From positions 1 to 64,000 of the forward strand of contig VGUH01000014.1 in the NCBI GenBank assembly GCA_016874295.1: a stretch of 64,000 bases of DNA, read 5' to 3'. The translations under genes and the position numbers were made by a program. Source of the stretch: Gammaproteobacteria bacterium. GTDB lineage: Bacteria > Pseudomonadota > Gammaproteobacteria > Steroidobacterales > Steroidobacteraceae. How positions within the stretch are numbered: the stretch's first letter is position 1; every line of letters begins with the position of its first letter. The notes below the pieces were generated by a model. It did no database searches. It had not been told where the DNA came from and saw only the letters and a list, made by a program, of their open reading frames with translations. Shown piece by piece: positions 47,905-58,708 of this stretch.

Positions 47905-49437
47905 ATGAAGCCGATTTCCGCGGTCCCGATGATTGCCCTGACACGCAGCCAGGACAACGTCGAGGCGATCAACAAGGCGCTCCGGAACGCCGGCCACCCG
48001 GTCCACGTGACCTGGCTGCCGGACGCGCGCGACCTCGGCGACGTATTGACCCAGGCCTCGGCCGAGATGCTCATGCTGTTCGCCGACGAGGGGATCGTCG
48101 ACCTCGCGAGCGCCATGGATTTCCGCGCCCGTTTTACCCCCGAGGTGCCGGTCCTCATCGTGCGCGACAAACTGGACGAGAACGAGATCGCGAAGTCCCT
48201 CGCGCTCGGCGCGCAGGACGCCGTGACCCTAGGCAATGTGCCCCGGCTGCAGCTGGTAGTCGGCCGCGAACTGCGCACCTTCCGTCTCGACCGCGCGCTG
48301 TCGGCGACGCTCGCTTCGGCCCGCGAAGCCAAGAAACAACTGCAGCACATCGTCGAAAGCTCGACCGACGCGATTGCGCAGGTCCAGGAGGGCATCATCG
48401 TCGACGCGAACCCTGCATGGCTCGCGCTGTTCGGGTACTCGAACCCCGAAGAAGTCGTCGGTACGCCGCTGATGGATGCATTCGATCCCGACGACCACGC
48501 CGCCATTAAGGGCGCATTGGTCGCCAGCATGCATGGCAAGTGGTCCGGACACACGCTGCGCGCCTCGGCGCTGGTCGTGAGCGGCCACCATCCGTCGCTC
48601 GAGTTCCAGCTCGTGCGCGCCGAGTTCGACGGTGAGCCCTGCGTGCAGGTCGTCGTGCCGGCCAAGGTCGGCGACGCAGGGGAATACGAACGCAAGCTCC
48701 AAGAGGCGCTGCAGAGCGACCCCGCGACGGGCTTCCTGCACCGCCGCAATTTCATCGAAAAACTCCGCGAGCGGATCAGCGAGCCCGTCCGGGGCGGCGT
48801 GCGCTGCATCGCCTACATCGAGCCGGACAAGTACCAGGCGCTGCACGAGGAACTCGGCGTCCTGTCCGGCGAGGAGTTCCTCTCGGACTTCGCCCGGGTA
48901 TTGCGCGAGCAGCTGCAGCCCGGCGACCTCGCGGGTCGCTTCGGCGGGAATGGATTCATGCTGCTCGTCGAACGCGGCAACACCCGGGACGTCGAGGCCT
49001 GGTCGGAGCACGTGGTGCACAAGGTGGCGACCGAAGTGTTCCAGGCCGGTGCCAAGTCCATGTCCACCACCTGCACCATCGGCCTCGGGCCCGTGCCAGC
49101 CGAGGTGCGCACGCCCGAAGGCCCGGCGAGCGACGCCTACCAGGCGCAGCGCCAGGGCCGGGAGATGGGCGGCAACCGCGTGCAGCTGCTCGAACACACG
49201 GGCGCAATGCTGCGACTGCAGGACCAGGACCGACTCTGGGTGCAGCGGATCAGGACGGCGCTCGAGGAGAGCCGCTTCCGGCTCGTGCAGCAGCCGATCG
49301 CGAGCCTGGTCGGCGAAGACCTCGGCATGTACGACGTGCTGGTGCGCATGCTGGACGAGCAGGGCCAGGAGGTGCTGCCGTCGGCATTCATGCCAGCCGC
49401 CGAGCGCAACGATCTCATGAAGGACATCGACCGCTAA
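47905..49437 (+). CDS. FimX-like protein, N-terminal part (ends at in-frame TAA)
   Basis: Cyclic-di-GMP signalling protein resembling FimX, which controls type IV pili and twitching. This 510-residue part has a receiver-like domain (about 1-120; no phosphoacceptor at the usual place), a PAS domain (about 148-255, [20 protein letters not shown]), a degenerate GGDEF domain (GGNGF in [13 protein letters not shown]) and the beginning of an EAL domain ([21 protein letters not shown] instead of an EAL triad). It stops at TAA 49435-49437 after NDLMKDIDR, exactly where homologues have a Trp (IDRWV). The rest of the EAL domain continues in the same frame. ATG 47905 has GGAG upstream. Confidence 0.85.
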   Translation: MKPISAVPMIALTRSQDNVEAINKALRNAGHPVHVTWLPDARDLGDVLTQASAEMLMLFADEGIVDLASAMDFRARFTPEVPVLIVRDKLDENEIAKSLALGAQDAVTLGNVPRLQLVVGRELRTFRLDRALSATLASAREAKKQLQHIVESSTDAIAQVQEGIIVDANPAWLALFGYSNPEEVVGTPLMDAFDPDDHAAIKGALVASMHGKWSGHTLRASALVVSGHHPSLEFQLVRAEFDGEPCVQVVVPAKVGDAGEYERKLQEALQSDPATGFLHRRNFIEKLRERISEPVRGGVRCIAYIEPDKYQALHEELGVLSGEEFLSDFARVLREQLQPGDLAGRFGGNGFMLLVERGNTRDVEAWSEHVVHKVATEVFQAGAKSMSTTCTIGLGPVPAEVRTPEGPASDAYQAQRQGREMGGNRVQLLEHTGAMLRLQDQDRLWVQRIRTALEESRFRLVQQPIASLVGEDLGMYDVLVRMLDEQGQEVLPSAFMPAAERNDLMKDIDR

Positions 49438-49956
49438 GTGATCAGCGCGGCGATGTCGTTCTGTGCGGCGCGCAAGCCCGGTGCGCTGTTCGTCCGGCTT
49501 TCGCAGGACACGCTCGCGGACGCGGCGCTGCCTGACTGGCTTTCGGACGATCTCAAGAAGGCGAAGATCGAGCCGGCGCGCATCGTGTTCCAGGTCCGCG
49601 AGGAATCGGCCGCGCAGCAGATCAAGGAGGCCGTCGCACTGCACAAGGCGCTCGCGGAGCGCGGCTTCCGATTCGCGCTGGAGGGTTTCGGTGTCGGACG
49701 CGACACCGAGCAGCTCCTGAACCACCTGAAGCCGGACTTCGTGAAGATCCGCGGCGCACTGATGCAGGGCCTCTCGGCCGACCAGGGCAAGCAGGCGCGC
49801 GTGAAAGCGATGGTCGAACTCGCCCGCAAGTGCAAGGCGATCACGATCGGCGAGCGCGTGCAGGACGCCAACACGATGGCCGTGCTGTGGCAGCTCGGCG
49901 TCGAGTTCATCCAGGGCTATTTCGTCAACGCGCCCGAGGAAGTCGTCCTCGGCTGA
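49438..49956 (+). CDS. FimX-like protein, C-terminal EAL part after in-frame stop
   Basis: 172 codons in the same frame as the preceding gene, beginning directly after its TAA with GTG (stop-start TAAGTG). It encodes the remaining EAL domain: VISAAMSFCAARKPGALFVR, FQVREESAAQQIKEAV, LEGFGVGRDTEQLLNHLKPD, FVKIRGALMQG and a C-terminal GVEFIQGYFVNAP. Catalytic EAL residues are replaced, as in FimX, which binds but does not cleave c-di-GMP. An AAGGA lies 13 bases before the GTG, so re-initiation is possible. Otherwise this is the tail of a disrupted gene. No further frameshifts or stops are seen, so decay, if any, is recent. Confidence 0.75.
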   Translation: MISAAMSFCAARKPGALFVRLSQDTLADAALPDWLSDDLKKAKIEPARIVFQVREESAAQQIKEAVALHKALAERGFRFALEGFGVGRDTEQLLNHLKPDFVKIRGALMQGLSADQGKQARVKAMVELARKCKAITIGERVQDANTMAVLWQLGVEFIQGYFVNAPEEVVLG

Positions 49957-49972
49957 CGGTTGAATCGCGCTC

Positions 49973-50063
49973 GTCCGGCGACCTTCGCCGCACCGGGTTC
50001 CCTCGCTCGTTCCGCCGGAACTTAGTCACTCGCTCGGGACCCGGCGCCGCTCGGTCGCCGGAC
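49973..50063. repeat. Family 3 tandem-GA hairpin, copy iii
   Basis: 91-bp imperfect palindrome with outer arms GTCCGGCGACC/GGTCGCCGGAC and inner CGGGTTCC/GGACCCG. On the minus strand the core is GAGCGAGTGAC and GGAACGAGCGA around the apex TAAGTTCCGGC. Relative to copies i, ii and v, two pairs have switched in a compensatory way. It lies between the convergent FimX-like and parC stops. Confidence 0.88.
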
Positions 50064-50068
50064 CAGAG

Positions 50069-52321
50069 CTATTCGACCGTCAGGCGGGTCACCTTCCGGT
50101 AGTTGCGTGACAGGACCGCGCCGCGCTGGCCGCGCGCGCCGAGGTGCTCCTGCAGGTCCTTCCAGGCAAGCGTCATCCTGCGGTCGTCGCAGTGCACGAC
50201 CAGCGACTGCCCCGGTGCGACCACGATCGCCGCCACCATGAGTTCGTCTCCTGCGCGCGACTTCTTGCCGGGGATGCCGAAAATCAGGTTGCCGCGGCCT
50301 TTCTCCATCTCGGGCAGGTCCGCGACCGGGAATGCCAGCAGGCGCCCGTCCGTGTTGACCGCCGCGACCAGCGCACCCGCCGCAGCCGGCACCGGCGAGG
50401 CCGGCAGCACCTTCGCGTTCTCCGGCAGGCGGAACACGGTCTTGCCGGCGCGGTTGCGGCCGGTCAGGGCCTCGAGGCGCGCGATGAAGCCGTGCCCCGC
50501 GTCGCAGGCGAGCAGCCACCTGTCTGCCGGCTCGCCAATCGCGACCGCCGCGAACGTCGCGCCTTCCGGCGGATCGAGGCGGCCCGACAGCGGCTCGCCC
50601 TGCCCGCGCGCCGAGGGTAGCGTGTGCGCGGCCAGCGAGTACGCGCGCCCGGTCGAGTCGATGAACACCGCCTGCTGCGTGCTGCGGCCCCTGGCCGCCG
50701 ACTGGAATGCATCGCCCTGCTTGTAGGAGAGCGCGATCGGGTCCAGGTCGTGGCCGCGCGCCTGGCGCACCCAGCCGAGCTTCGAGAGCACGACGGTCAC
50801 CGGCTCGGCGGTGACCAGCTCCTCCTCCGAAATCGCCTGCGCGGCGGCGCGCTCGACGATCTTCGTGCGCCGCGCATCGCCGTACCGCTTCGCGTCCGCC
50901 TCGAGCTCGTCGCGGATCAGCTTGCTGAGCTTCGCCGCACTCTTCAGCGTCTTCTCCAGCAACTCCTGCTCCGCAACGAGCTCCTTCTGCTCGCCGCGGA
51001 TCTTCATCTCCTCGAGTCTGGCGAGGTGGCGCAGCTTGGTCTCGAGGATCGCCTCCGCCTGCAGGTCGGAGAGCTTGAAGCGCTTCATCAGCACCGGCTT
51101 CGGCTCGTCCTCGCGCCGGACGATGCGGATCACTTCATCCAGATTCAGGAAAGCGCTGAGCAGGCCGTCGAGGATGTGCAGCCGCGCGGTAACCTTCTCG
51201 AGCCGGTAGCGCAGCCGCCGCTTCACCGTCTCCTTGCGGTAGCCGAGCCACTCGAGGAGCAGCTCGCGCAGGCCGAACACGCGCGGCCGGCCGTCGAGCG
51301 CGATGACGTTGATGTTTACCCGGTAGCTGCGCTCGAGGTCCGTGGTCGCGAACAGGTGCGCCATCAGCTGCTCGACGTCCACGCGGTTGGAGCGCGGCGT
51401 GACGACGAGCCGCGTCGGGTGCTCGTGGTCGCTCTCGTCGCGCAGGTCCTCGACCATCGGCAGCTTCTTCGCGCGCATCTGCTCGGCGATCTGCTCGAGC
51501 ACCTTGGAGCCCGAGACCTGATACGGCAGCGCGGTGATCACCACCTCGCCGTCCTCCATCTCGTACACCGCGCGCGCGCGGAACGTGCCGTTGCCGGTCT
51601 TGTAGATCGCGCGCAGTTCCGACTTCGGCGTGACGATCTCCGCGCCGGTCGGGAAATCCGGACCCTGCACGTACTTGCCGAGCTGCGCGGGCGTCGCCTC
51701 GGGATCGTCCAGCAGCTGGATGCAGGCGGCCGCGACCTCGCACAGGTTGTGCGGCGGGAGGTCGGTCGCCATGCCGACCGCGATGCCCTGCGTGCCGTTC
51801 AGCAGCACGTTCGGCAGCCGCGCCGGCAGCAGCTTCGGCTCGTCGAGCGTGCCGTCGAAATTCGGCTGCCAGTCGGCCGTGCCCTGGCCGAGCTCGGCGA
51901 GCAGCACCTCGGCGTACGGTCGCAGGCGCGACTCGGTATAGCGCATCGCCGCGAACGACTTCGGGTCGTCGGTCGAACCCCAGTTGCCCTGACCGTCCAC
52001 GATCGGGTAGCGGTAGGAGAAGTCCTGCGCCATCAGCACCATCGCCTCGTAGCAGGCGGAGTCGCCATGCGGGTGATACTTGCCGATCACGTCGCCAACC
52101 GTGCGCGCGGACTTCTTGTGCTTGGAACCGGCCGACAGGCCGAGCTCGCTCATCGCGTAGATGATCCGGCGCTGCACCGGCTTCAGCCCGTCCGCGAGCT
52201 GCGGCAGCGCGCGGTCGAGGATCACGTACATCGAGTAATCGAGGTAGGCTTTCTCGGTGAAGGCGCGCAGCGGCTGCCTCTCGATGCCATCGAAGTCGAG
52301 TGGCGGCTGCCGTGCAGTCAT
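50069..52321 (-). CDS. parC: DNA topoisomerase IV subunit A
   Basis: Breaks and rejoins DNA to decatenate daughter chromosomes. The 750-residue protein has the ParC start [20 protein letters not shown], the quinolone-target region [20 protein letters not shown] followed by EA (sensitive-type Ser and Glu), the catalytic Tyr in [13 protein letters not shown], and ParC-type C-terminal blades. ATG 52321 overlaps the parE stop as ATGA. The length matches ParC (752 in E. coli) rather than GyrA. Confidence 0.96.
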   Translation of the reverse strand: MTARQPPLDFDGIERQPLRAFTEKAYLDYSMYVILDRALPQLADGLKPVQRRIIYAMSELGLSAGSKHKKSARTVGDVIGKYHPHGDSACYEAMVLMAQDFSYRYPIVDGQGNWGSTDDPKSFAAMRYTESRLRPYAEVLLAELGQGTADWQPNFDGTLDEPKLLPARLPNVLLNGTQGIAVGMATDLPPHNLCEVAAACIQLLDDPEATPAQLGKYVQGPDFPTGAEIVTPKSELRAIYKTGNGTFRARAVYEMEDGEVVITALPYQVSGSKVLEQIAEQMRAKKLPMVEDLRDESDHEHPTRLVVTPRSNRVDVEQLMAHLFATTDLERSYRVNINVIALDGRPRVFGLRELLLEWLGYRKETVKRRLRYRLEKVTARLHILDGLLSAFLNLDEVIRIVRREDEPKPVLMKRFKLSDLQAEAILETKLRHLARLEEMKIRGEQKELVAEQELLEKTLKSAAKLSKLIRDELEADAKRYGDARRTKIVERAAAQAISEEELVTAEPVTVVLSKLGWVRQARGHDLDPIALSYKQGDAFQSAARGRSTQQAVFIDSTGRAYSLAAHTLPSARGQGEPLSGRLDPPEGATFAAVAIGEPADRWLLACDAGHGFIARLEALTGRNRAGKTVFRLPENAKVLPASPVPAAAGALVAAVNTDGRLLAFPVADLPEMEKGRGNLIFGIPGKKSRAGDELMVAAIVVAPGQSLVVHCDDRRMTLAWKDLQEHLGARGQRGAVLSRNYRKVTRLTVE

Positions 52322-54207
52322 GCCATGGTCGCCAGGTTGCCCTTGGTCTCGAGCCACTCGCGGCGGTCGGCAGCGCGCTTCTTGGCGAGCAGCATGTCGA
52401 GCACCTGGTCGGCGCCGTCCTTGGCCTCGACCGTAAGTTGCACGAGGCGGCGCGTGTCGCGTGCCATCGTCGTCTCGCGCAATTGCAGGGGGCTCATCTC
52501 GCCGAGGCCCTTGAAGCGCGTGATCACCGGCTTGCCGCGGATGCCCTCGGCCTGGATGCGGTCGAGGACGCCCGCCTTGTCGTGCTCGCCGAGCGCGTAG
52601 TAGACGTTCTTGCCCACGTCGATGCGGAACAGCGGCGGCATCGCTACGAACACGTGACCGGCGAGCACCAGCGGGCGGAAGTGGCGCAGGAACAGCGCGC
52701 ACAGCAGCGTCGCAATGTGCGCACCATCCGAATCTGCGTCCGCGAGAATGCAGACCTTGTGGTACCGGAGCCCGGAGAGATCCGCCGAACCCGCGTCGAC
52801 GCCCAGCGCGGTCGTGATGTCGTGCACTTCCTGCGAGGCCAGGACATCCGCCGCCTCCACTTCCCAGGTGTTCAGGATCTTGCCGCGCAGCGGCATGACC
52901 GCCTGGAACGCGCGGTCGCGCGCCTGCTTCGCCGAGCCGCCTGCGGAATCGCCCTCCACCAGGAACAGCTCGCAGTGCTCGGGCTCCTGCAGCGTGCAGT
53001 CCGCAAGCTTGCCGGGCAGCGCGGGGCCGGAGGTGATGCGCTTGCGCGTGACGCGCGCCGCAGCCTTGCTGCGCTCCTGGGCGTTCGCGATCACGAACTG
53101 CGCGACCTCCTCGCCGGCCTCCGGGTGCTGATTGAGCCACAGTGCGAACGCGTCCTTGACCACTCCCGAGACGAATGCCGCCGACTCGCGCGAGGAGAGC
53201 TTCTCCTTGGTCTGGCCGGCGAACTGCGGGTTCTGCATGCGCACCGATAGCACGAACGCGACGCCGCTCCAGACATCCTCGGGCGCCAGCTTGAGACCGC
53301 GCGGCACAAGATTGCGGAACTCGCAGAACTCGCGCACTGCGTCGGTCACGCCCGAGCGCAGGCCATTGACGTGCGTGCCGCCCTCGGGCGTCGGAATCAG
53401 GTTCACATAACTCTCGGACACCGGCGATTCCGCGTCCGGGGCCCAGCAGAACGCCCAGTCCGCGCTTTCGTTGCCGCCCTTCACATGGCCCGCGTAAGGC
53501 TCCTCTGGCAGGCGCGCCGACTTGCCGAGCTGCTCCAGCAGGTAGGCGCCGAGGTCGCCGGTGAAGTACCACTCCTCGGACTCGCCGGTGGACTCGACGC
53601 TGAGCTTCACCCGCAAGCCCGGGCACAGCACGGCCTTGGCCTTCAGCACGTGCTTCAGCCGCGGCACCGACACGTTCGGCGAGTCGAAGAACGCCGGGTC
53701 CGGCCAGAAGCGGACGGTGGTCCCCGTCTGGCCACGCTTCGCGCCGCCGACCGCCTCGAGCTTCGAGAATACCTTGCCGTTCTTGAAGCCGATGTTCCAT
53801 TCCTTGCCGTCGCGCAGGACGTTGCACTCGAGGTGCTTCGATAACGCGTTGACGACTGAGACGCCGACGCCGTGCAGGCCGCCCGCGCTCTCGTAGTTCT
53901 TGTCCGAGAACTTCCCGCCCGCGTGCAGGCGCGTCAGGATCAGCTCGACGCCGCTCACTTTTTCCTTCGGGTGGATGTCCACCGGCATGCCACGGCCGTC
54001 ATCCACGACCGAGACCGAGCCGTCCTTGTGCACCGTGACGGCGATATGCTCGCAATGGCCGGACAGCGCTTCGTCGACGCTGTTGTCCACGACCTCGTGC
54101 ACGAGGTGGTTGGGGCTCCTCGTGTCGGTGTACATGCCGGGACGGCGGCGGACGGGTTCGAGTCCCTCGAGGACTTCGATGTCCGATGCGGTGTACGACT
54201 GCGCCAT
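52318..54207 (-). CDS. parE: DNA topoisomerase IV subunit B
   Basis: ATPase subunit of topoisomerase IV. The 629-residue protein begins [20 protein letters not shown], has the GHKL ATP site ([33 protein letters not shown]), the TOPRIM motifs [17 protein letters not shown] and [11 protein letters not shown], and the C-terminal [16 protein letters not shown]. ParE rather than GyrB is indicated by the partner parC and by the short TOPRIM region. Its upstream gap to the divergent xseB gene (381 bp) is filled with repeats. Confidence 0.97.
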   Translation of the reverse strand: MAQSYTASDIEVLEGLEPVRRRPGMYTDTRSPNHLVHEVVDNSVDEALSGHCEHIAVTVHKDGSVSVVDDGRGMPVDIHPKEKVSGVELILTRLHAGGKFSDKNYESAGGLHGVGVSVVNALSKHLECNVLRDGKEWNIGFKNGKVFSKLEAVGGAKRGQTGTTVRFWPDPAFFDSPNVSVPRLKHVLKAKAVLCPGLRVKLSVESTGESEEWYFTGDLGAYLLEQLGKSARLPEEPYAGHVKGGNESADWAFCWAPDAESPVSESYVNLIPTPEGGTHVNGLRSGVTDAVREFCEFRNLVPRGLKLAPEDVWSGVAFVLSVRMQNPQFAGQTKEKLSSRESAAFVSGVVKDAFALWLNQHPEAGEEVAQFVIANAQERSKAAARVTRKRITSGPALPGKLADCTLQEPEHCELFLVEGDSAGGSAKQARDRAFQAVMPLRGKILNTWEVEAADVLASQEVHDITTALGVDAGSADLSGLRYHKVCILADADSDGAHIATLLCALFLRHFRPLVLAGHVFVAMPPLFRIDVGKNVYYALGEHDKAGVLDRIQAEGIRGKPVITRFKGLGEMSPLQLRETTMARDTRRLVQLTVEAKDGADQVLDMLLAKKRAADRREWLETKGNLATMA

Positions 54208-54267
54208 GCGGGCCGGGATTCTACAACGAAGGCAACGAAGGGGACGCGCCCCTTCATTGTGCACAGA

Positions 54268-54364
54268 CTTGCTGCGCACGGGCGGCCGGGCGGGTGCCCT
54301 CGCTCGTTCCGCCGGAACTTAGTCACTTCGCTCGGGCACCCGCCTGGCCTGCGTGCGCGGCAAG
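54268..54364. repeat. Family 3 tandem-GA hairpin, copy iv
   Basis: 97-bp imperfect palindrome; outer arms start CTTGC and end GCAAG, inner stem GCGGGTGCCC/GGGCACCCGC. On the minus strand the core is GAGCGAAGTGAC (one extra A relative to copy iii) and GGAACGAGCGA around TAAGTTCCGGC. The only family 3 copy not at a convergent junction; it lies in the divergent parE/xseB gap. Confidence 0.85.
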
Positions 54365-54411
54365 CCAGCGTCGAATGAGACGCGCCACCCCCTGCGATAG
54401 TGGCGCCGGTC

Positions 54412-54477
54412 GGGCGCGCGCGAGCCGGCGGGACCTGCGAGCGAGCGAGGAGAGTCCCGCCGGCGAAGTGCGCGCCC
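54412..54477. repeat. Palindrome related to family 3, core degenerate
   Basis: Arms GGGCGCGC/GCGCGCCC-like and GCCGGCGGGAC/GTCCCGCCGGC pair well, resembling the outer stems of family 3. The apex (CTGCGAGCGAGCGAGGAGA) is purine-rich but does not fold into the alternating G.A pattern. Probably a degenerate or distant member. Confidence 0.6.
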
Positions 54478-54588
54478 GCTAGGCACCCCCCTCGCTGAAG
54501 GGGCGCGTCCCTTTCGTTGTGGCCGAGGTCGCCGCCGGGCGATGCGTGAAGTAAACTGCCTGCGCCATCCGGCACGGGCGGACCACGC

Positions 54589-54837
54589 GTGAGCCGACAG
54601 AAACAGCCGACACCCGACTTCGAGGCGGCGCTCGCCGAGCTCGAGACCATCGTTCAGCGCCTCGAGCAGGGCGAGCTCCCGCTCGAGGAGTCACTGCGCC
54701 AGTTCGAACGCGGCGTCGTGCTCACACGCAGCTGCCAGAAGGCGCTCCGGCAGGCGGAGGAGAAGATCCGCGTGCTCTCGAAGGGCGCCGACGGCGAGCT
54801 CGTGGAGCGCGATTTCGAGGCGGCTGACGAGGACTGA
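54589..54837 (+). CDS. xseB: Exodeoxyribonuclease VII small subunit
   Basis: Small helical subunit of exonuclease VII, which degrades single-stranded DNA with XseA (not in this window). The 82-residue protein has the family pattern FEAALAELETIVQRLEQGEL followed by PLEESLRQFERGVVL and a coiled C-terminal helix. GTG start. It begins the xseB-ispA-dxs run found across proteobacteria, with 9 bp to ispA. Confidence 0.95.
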   Translation: MSRQKQPTPDFEAALAELETIVQRLEQGELPLEESLRQFERGVVLTRSCQKALRQAEEKIRVLSKGADGELVERDFEAADED

Positions 54838-54846
54838 CGGGACGCC

Positions 54847-55749
54847 ATGCAGGCTCCTGCCCCGGCCGGCGACTGGCAGTCGGCGTACCGCGAGCGCGTG
54901 GAAGTGGTGCTGCAGCGCGCGCTGCCCCCGGAATCGCGCGAACCCGCGCGCCTCCATGCCGCCATGCGCTACGCGGCGCTCGGCGACGGCAAGCGCATCA
55001 GGCCCCTGCTCATGTACGCCAGCGCCGGGGCGATCGGCGTTGCGCCGGACGTCGTCGACGCCGCCGCCGCCGCCGTAGAGCTGATCCACGCCTACTCGCT
55101 GGTGCACGATGACCTGCCGGCGATGGACGACGACGACTTGCGGCGCGGCCGGCCGACCACGCACCGCGCGTTCGACGAGGCGACGGCGATCCTCGCGGGC
55201 GACGCGCTGCAGGTACTGGCATTCGAACTGCTCGCCGACGGGCCGATGCCGGGCGTGACCGATGCCGCGCGCATCGAAATGATCCGCCTGCTGGCCCACG
55301 CAAGCGGCACCCAGGGCATGGCTGGCGGCCAGGCGATCGATCTCGCCGCCACCGGGCGGCGCCTCACGCCGCAGCAGATCGAGTCGATGCATGCGCTCAA
55401 GACCGGTGCGCTGATCCGCGCCGCAGTGCTCATGGTCTGCGCGGCCAGGCCGGGCCTGCCCGAGCGGGATCGCGAGGCGCTCGACCGCTACGGCCGCGCG
55501 ATCGGCCTGTGCTTCCAGATCGTGGACGACCTGCTCGACGTCCTCGGCGATACCGCCGTGACCGGCAAGGTGGCGGGCACGGATGCGCTGCGCGGCAAGC
55601 CAACCTACCCGGCCGTGGCCGGCGTCGCCGCGGCACGCTCGCGTGCCGCGCAGCTCGCCGAGGAAGGCATCGCGGCGCTCAGCGGCTTCGGGCCGGGGGC
55701 CGACCGGCTGCGCGAGTTCGCGGGCGACCTCGTCCGGCGCGGGCGATAG
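54847..55749 (+). CDS. ispA: Farnesyl diphosphate synthase
   Basis: Condenses DMAPP/GPP with IPP to farnesyl diphosphate for quinones and undecaprenyl carrier. The 300-residue protein has the first Asp-rich motif in LVHDDLPAMDDDDLRRGRP, GDALQVLAFELLA, the second in IVDDLLDVLGD, and GKPTYPAVAGV. Bacterial short-chain type. The start has weak conservation; ATG 54847 gives normal length. Followed by dxs, so precursor supply and chain elongation are linked. Confidence 0.95.
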   Translation: MQAPAPAGDWQSAYRERVEVVLQRALPPESREPARLHAAMRYAALGDGKRIRPLLMYASAGAIGVAPDVVDAAAAAVELIHAYSLVHDDLPAMDDDDLRRGRPTTHRAFDEATAILAGDALQVLAFELLADGPMPGVTDAARIEMIRLLAHASGTQGMAGGQAIDLAATGRRLTPQQIESMHALKTGALIRAAVLMVCAARPGLPERDREALDRYGRAIGLCFQIVDDLLDVLGDTAVTGKVAGTDALRGKPTYPAVAGVAAARSRAAQLAEEGIAALSGFGPGADRLREFAGDLVRRGR

Positions 55750-55800
55750 GCTGCGGTTGACGCGTATGCCCCCCCTGCCGCGCTCCAGTAGACTCTGACC

Positions 55801-57696
55801 ATGGGTGAGGACGCCGAAGGGAGCCTGCTCGCCGGGATCGAGGCGCCGGCGGACCTCAGGGCCCTGCCGCGCGGCGAGCTGCGCCCGCTCGCGGACCAAC
55901 TTCGCAGGTACCTGGTCGAGACCGTCGGCCAGATGGGCGGCCACCTGGCCGCGGGATTGGGCACGGTCGAACTCGCGGTCGCCCTGCACTACGTCTTCGA
56001 CACGCCCTACGACCGGCTGATCTGGGACGTCGGTCACCAGGCCTACCCGCACAAGGTCCTGACCGGACGCCGGCGCCGGCTGTCCAGCATCAAGCAGCGT
56101 GGCGGACTTGCACCCTTCCCGGCGCGCGCCGAGAGCGTGTACGACAGTTTTGGCGTGGGCCATTCGAGCACTTCGATCAGCGCCGCGCTCGGCATGGCCA
56201 TCGCCAACCGGCTGACCGGCAACGACCGGCGCGTGGTGGCGGTCATCGGCGATGGCGCGATGAGCGCGGGTCTCGCCTGGGAGGCGCTGAACCACGCGGG
56301 CAGCATGGATGTCGACCTGCTCGTGGTGCTGAACGACAACGACATGTCGATCTCGGAAAATGTCGGCGCGCTGTCCAAGTACTTCGCGCGGCTGCTGTCC
56401 GGACACACCTACTCGCATTTGCGCGAGGGCGGCAAGAAGGTGCTGCGCAGGATGCCGGCCGTGTGGGAGCTGGCGCGCCGCTCGGAGGTGCACGCCAAGG
56501 GCATGGTGCTGCCCGGCGCGCTGTTCGAGGAGATGGGCTTCAACTACATCGGGCCGATCGACGGCCACGACCTGGATGCGCTGGTGGCGACGCTCGGCAA
56601 CATGCGCAGGCTCCCCGGCCCGCAGTTCCTGCACGTCGTCACGCAGAAGGGCAAGGGCTACGCGCCGGCCGAGGCCGACCCGATCAAGTGGCACGGCCCG
56701 GGCCCCTACGATCCCGCGAGCGGGACGCTCTTCAAGGAGAAATCCGCCGGCCCGACCTATTCGCAGGTCTTCGGCGAGTGGCTGTGCGACATGGCCGAGC
56801 TCGACGCGCGCTTCGTCGGCATCACGCCCGCCATGCGCGAAGGCTCGGGACTCGTCGAGTTCGAGCAGCGCTTCCCGGAACGTTACTTCGACGTTGCCAT
56901 CGCCGAGCAGCACGCGGTGACGCTCGCCGCCGGCCTCGCCTGCGACGGCATGCGCCCGGTCGTGGCGATCTACTCGACTTTCCTGCAGCGCGGCTACGAC
57001 CAGCTGATCCACGACGTGGCGCTGCAGCGGCTGCCGGTCGTGTTCGCAGTCGACCGCGCCGGTCTCGTGGGCGGCGACGGCGCGACCCACCAGGGCGTTT
57101 TCGATCTGTCATTCCTGCGTTGCGTGCCGAACATGGTGGTGATGGCGCCGGCGGACGAGAACGAATGCCGCCAGATGCTCTACACCGCCGGCCAGCTCGA
57201 CCAGCCGGCCGCGGTGCGCTACCCGCGCGGACGCGGGCCGGGCGTCGCCGTCGAGCGGACCATGCGCGCGCTGCCGGTTGGCCGCGCCGAGCTGCGCCGG
57301 CAGGGCGCGAGCGGACTCGCGCTGCTCGCGTTCGGGACGATGGTGGGTGCCGCCACCCCGGTCGCCGAGGCGCTCGACGCCACGCTGGTCAACATGCGGT
57401 TCGTGAAGCCGCTCGACGAGGCGCTGGTCGCCGAGGTCGCCGCGCAGCACCGCGCGATCGTCACGCTCGAGGAAAACGCCGTGGCGGGCGGCGCCGGCTC
57501 GGCGGTGCTCGAGCAGCTGCAGCGGATCGGCAGCGTCATCCCGGTTCTGCAGCTCGGCGTACCGGATGGATTCATCGAGCACGGCTCGCGCGAGGACAAC
57601 CTGGCGGGAGCCGGGCTCGACAGCCCGGGCCTCAGGGCCGCGATCGAGCACTTCTGGCGCGGCCACGCCGTCGCGCGGGCTGTGCCCGCCGGCTAA
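55801..57696 (+). CDS. dxs: 1-deoxy-D-xylulose-5-phosphate synthase
   Basis: Thiamine-diphosphate enzyme that starts the MEP isoprenoid pathway from pyruvate and glyceraldehyde-3-phosphate. The 631-residue protein has [33 protein letters not shown], the ThDP motif [15 protein letters not shown], the pyrimidine-domain [16 protein letters not shown] and the C-terminal transketolase domain. The ThDP supply gene thiL lies 3 kb away but in another operon. Confidence 0.97.
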   Translation: MGEDAEGSLLAGIEAPADLRALPRGELRPLADQLRRYLVETVGQMGGHLAAGLGTVELAVALHYVFDTPYDRLIWDVGHQAYPHKVLTGRRRRLSSIKQRGGLAPFPARAESVYDSFGVGHSSTSISAALGMAIANRLTGNDRRVVAVIGDGAMSAGLAWEALNHAGSMDVDLLVVLNDNDMSISENVGALSKYFARLLSGHTYSHLREGGKKVLRRMPAVWELARRSEVHAKGMVLPGALFEEMGFNYIGPIDGHDLDALVATLGNMRRLPGPQFLHVVTQKGKGYAPAEADPIKWHGPGPYDPASGTLFKEKSAGPTYSQVFGEWLCDMAELDARFVGITPAMREGSGLVEFEQRFPERYFDVAIAEQHAVTLAAGLACDGMRPVVAIYSTFLQRGYDQLIHDVALQRLPVVFAVDRAGLVGGDGATHQGVFDLSFLRCVPNMVVMAPADENECRQMLYTAGQLDQPAAVRYPRGRGPGVAVERTMRALPVGRAELRRQGASGLALLAFGTMVGAATPVAEALDATLVNMRFVKPLDEALVAEVAAQHRAIVTLEENAVAGGAGSAVLEQLQRIGSVIPVLQLGVPDGFIEHGSREDNLAGAGLDSPGLRAAIEHFWRGHAVARAVPAG

Positions 57697-57723
57697 TCAG
57701 GACCAATATGGTATGATTTCGGC

Positions 57724-58545
57724 ATGAACGCGAAGCCTGCGGGGATTGTTGCCCCGATCATCGAGGACGTGCAGGGACGCGCCGACACGCGGCGGATCCC
57801 GATCGACCGCGTCGGCATCAGGGAGATCTACCATCCGGTGCGGGTCAAGGACCGCTCGGGCGGCGAGCAGCACACGATCGCGAACTTCAGCATGTACGTG
57901 CACCTGCCGCACAATTTCAAGGGCACGCACATGTCGCGCTTCGTGGAGATCCTGAACGAGCACGAGCGCGAGATCTCGGTCGAGTCGTTCAACGAAATGC
58001 TGGCATCCATGACCACCCGCCTGAACTCCGGCGGCGGCCACCTGGAGATGACTTTCCCCTACTTCGTCATGAAGCAGGCGCCGGTCTCCGGCGTGCAGAG
58101 CCTGCTCGACTACCGTGCGACGCTCGCCGCCGAGATACGGGACGGCCGGATCGAGACCTGGATCAAGGTGCTCGTGCCGGTGACCAGCCTGTGCCCCTGC
58201 TCGAAGCAGATCTCCGACTACGGCGCCCACAACCAGCGCTCGCACCTGACGATTTCCGCCAGGATCCGCGAGCACGTCTGGCTCGAGGAACTGATCGACA
58301 TCGCCGAGGAGGAAGGCAGCTGCGAGTTGTACGGGATCCTCAAGCGTCCGGACGAGAAGTTCGTGACCGAGCACGCCTACGACAACCCGAAGTTCGTCGA
58401 GGACATCGTCCGCGACGTCGCCACGCGGCTCAATGCCGACGAGCGGATCCGCTCGTACGTCATCGAGGCCGAGAATTTCGAGTCGATCCACAACCACTCG
58501 GCCTACGCGCGCATCGAGCGCGACAAGGACGAGAAGCCGACCTGA
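57724..58545 (+). CDS. folE2: GTP cyclohydrolase FolE2 (type IB)
   Basis: Makes dihydroneopterin triphosphate from GTP, first step of folate synthesis. The 273-residue protein is the FolE2 form: [40 protein letters not shown] with the catalytic metal-binding Cys, and SGVQSLLDY. FolE2 works with several metals and often backs up zinc-dependent FolE under zinc limitation; whether FolE is also present is unknown. The upstream 27 bases hold GGTATGAT, a possible -10 box, but no Zur box was recognised. Convergent with the second kinase gene. Confidence 0.95.
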   Translation: MNAKPAGIVAPIIEDVQGRADTRRIPIDRVGIREIYHPVRVKDRSGGEQHTIANFSMYVHLPHNFKGTHMSRFVEILNEHEREISVESFNEMLASMTTRLNSGGGHLEMTFPYFVMKQAPVSGVQSLLDYRATLAAEIRDGRIETWIKVLVPVTSLCPCSKQISDYGAHNQRSHLTISARIREHVWLEELIDIAEEEGSCELYGILKRPDEKFVTEHAYDNPKFVEDIVRDVATRLNADERIRSYVIEAENFESIHNHSAYARIERDKDEKPT

Positions 58546-58548
58546 CCT

Positions 58549-58642
58549 GCGCGCCGACCCAGGGGTCGGCCGGGGTTCCCTCGTTCGCTCCGCCGGAACT
58601 TTAGTCGCTCACTCGGGACCCCGGCCGCCCCTGTCGGCGCGC
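58549..58642. repeat. Family 3 tandem-GA hairpin, copy v
   Basis: 94-bp palindrome with outer arms GCGCGCCGAC/GTCGGCGCGC and inner GGCCGGGGTTCC/GGACCCCGGCC. On the minus strand the core is GAGTGAGCGAC and GGAGCGAACGA around TAAAGTTCCGGC, identical to copy ii although the outer stems differ. It starts four bases after the folE2 stop. Confidence 0.9.
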
Positions 58643-58708
58643 GGCCGGGCGGCATCCGACCCGCGCGTATGAAGGACCGCGTCGGCGGCCGCTGTGCGCG
58701 AGCCGTTG

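Larger units (their letters stand above)
54237..54515. repeat. Nested family 1 pair in the parE/xseB gap
   Basis: Family 1 unit at 54237-54255 and its inverted partner at 54497-54515 (one mismatch) also share flanking ACAACGAA/TTTCGTTGT bases, so they look like the two arms of one REPIN-like element. Unlike the others (31-34 bp spacer), these arms are 241 bp apart and enclose a family 3 hairpin (54268-54364) and another palindrome (54412-54477). The simplest reading is that later elements landed inside an earlier REPIN. Apart from these repeats I see no gene in 54208-54588. Confidence 0.75.

Noticed and set aside
52322-53827. A frame extending parC upstream to give about 1250 residues
   Set aside because: The extra part is out of frame with parE, which is complete there; ParC starts at ATG 52321 with normal length.
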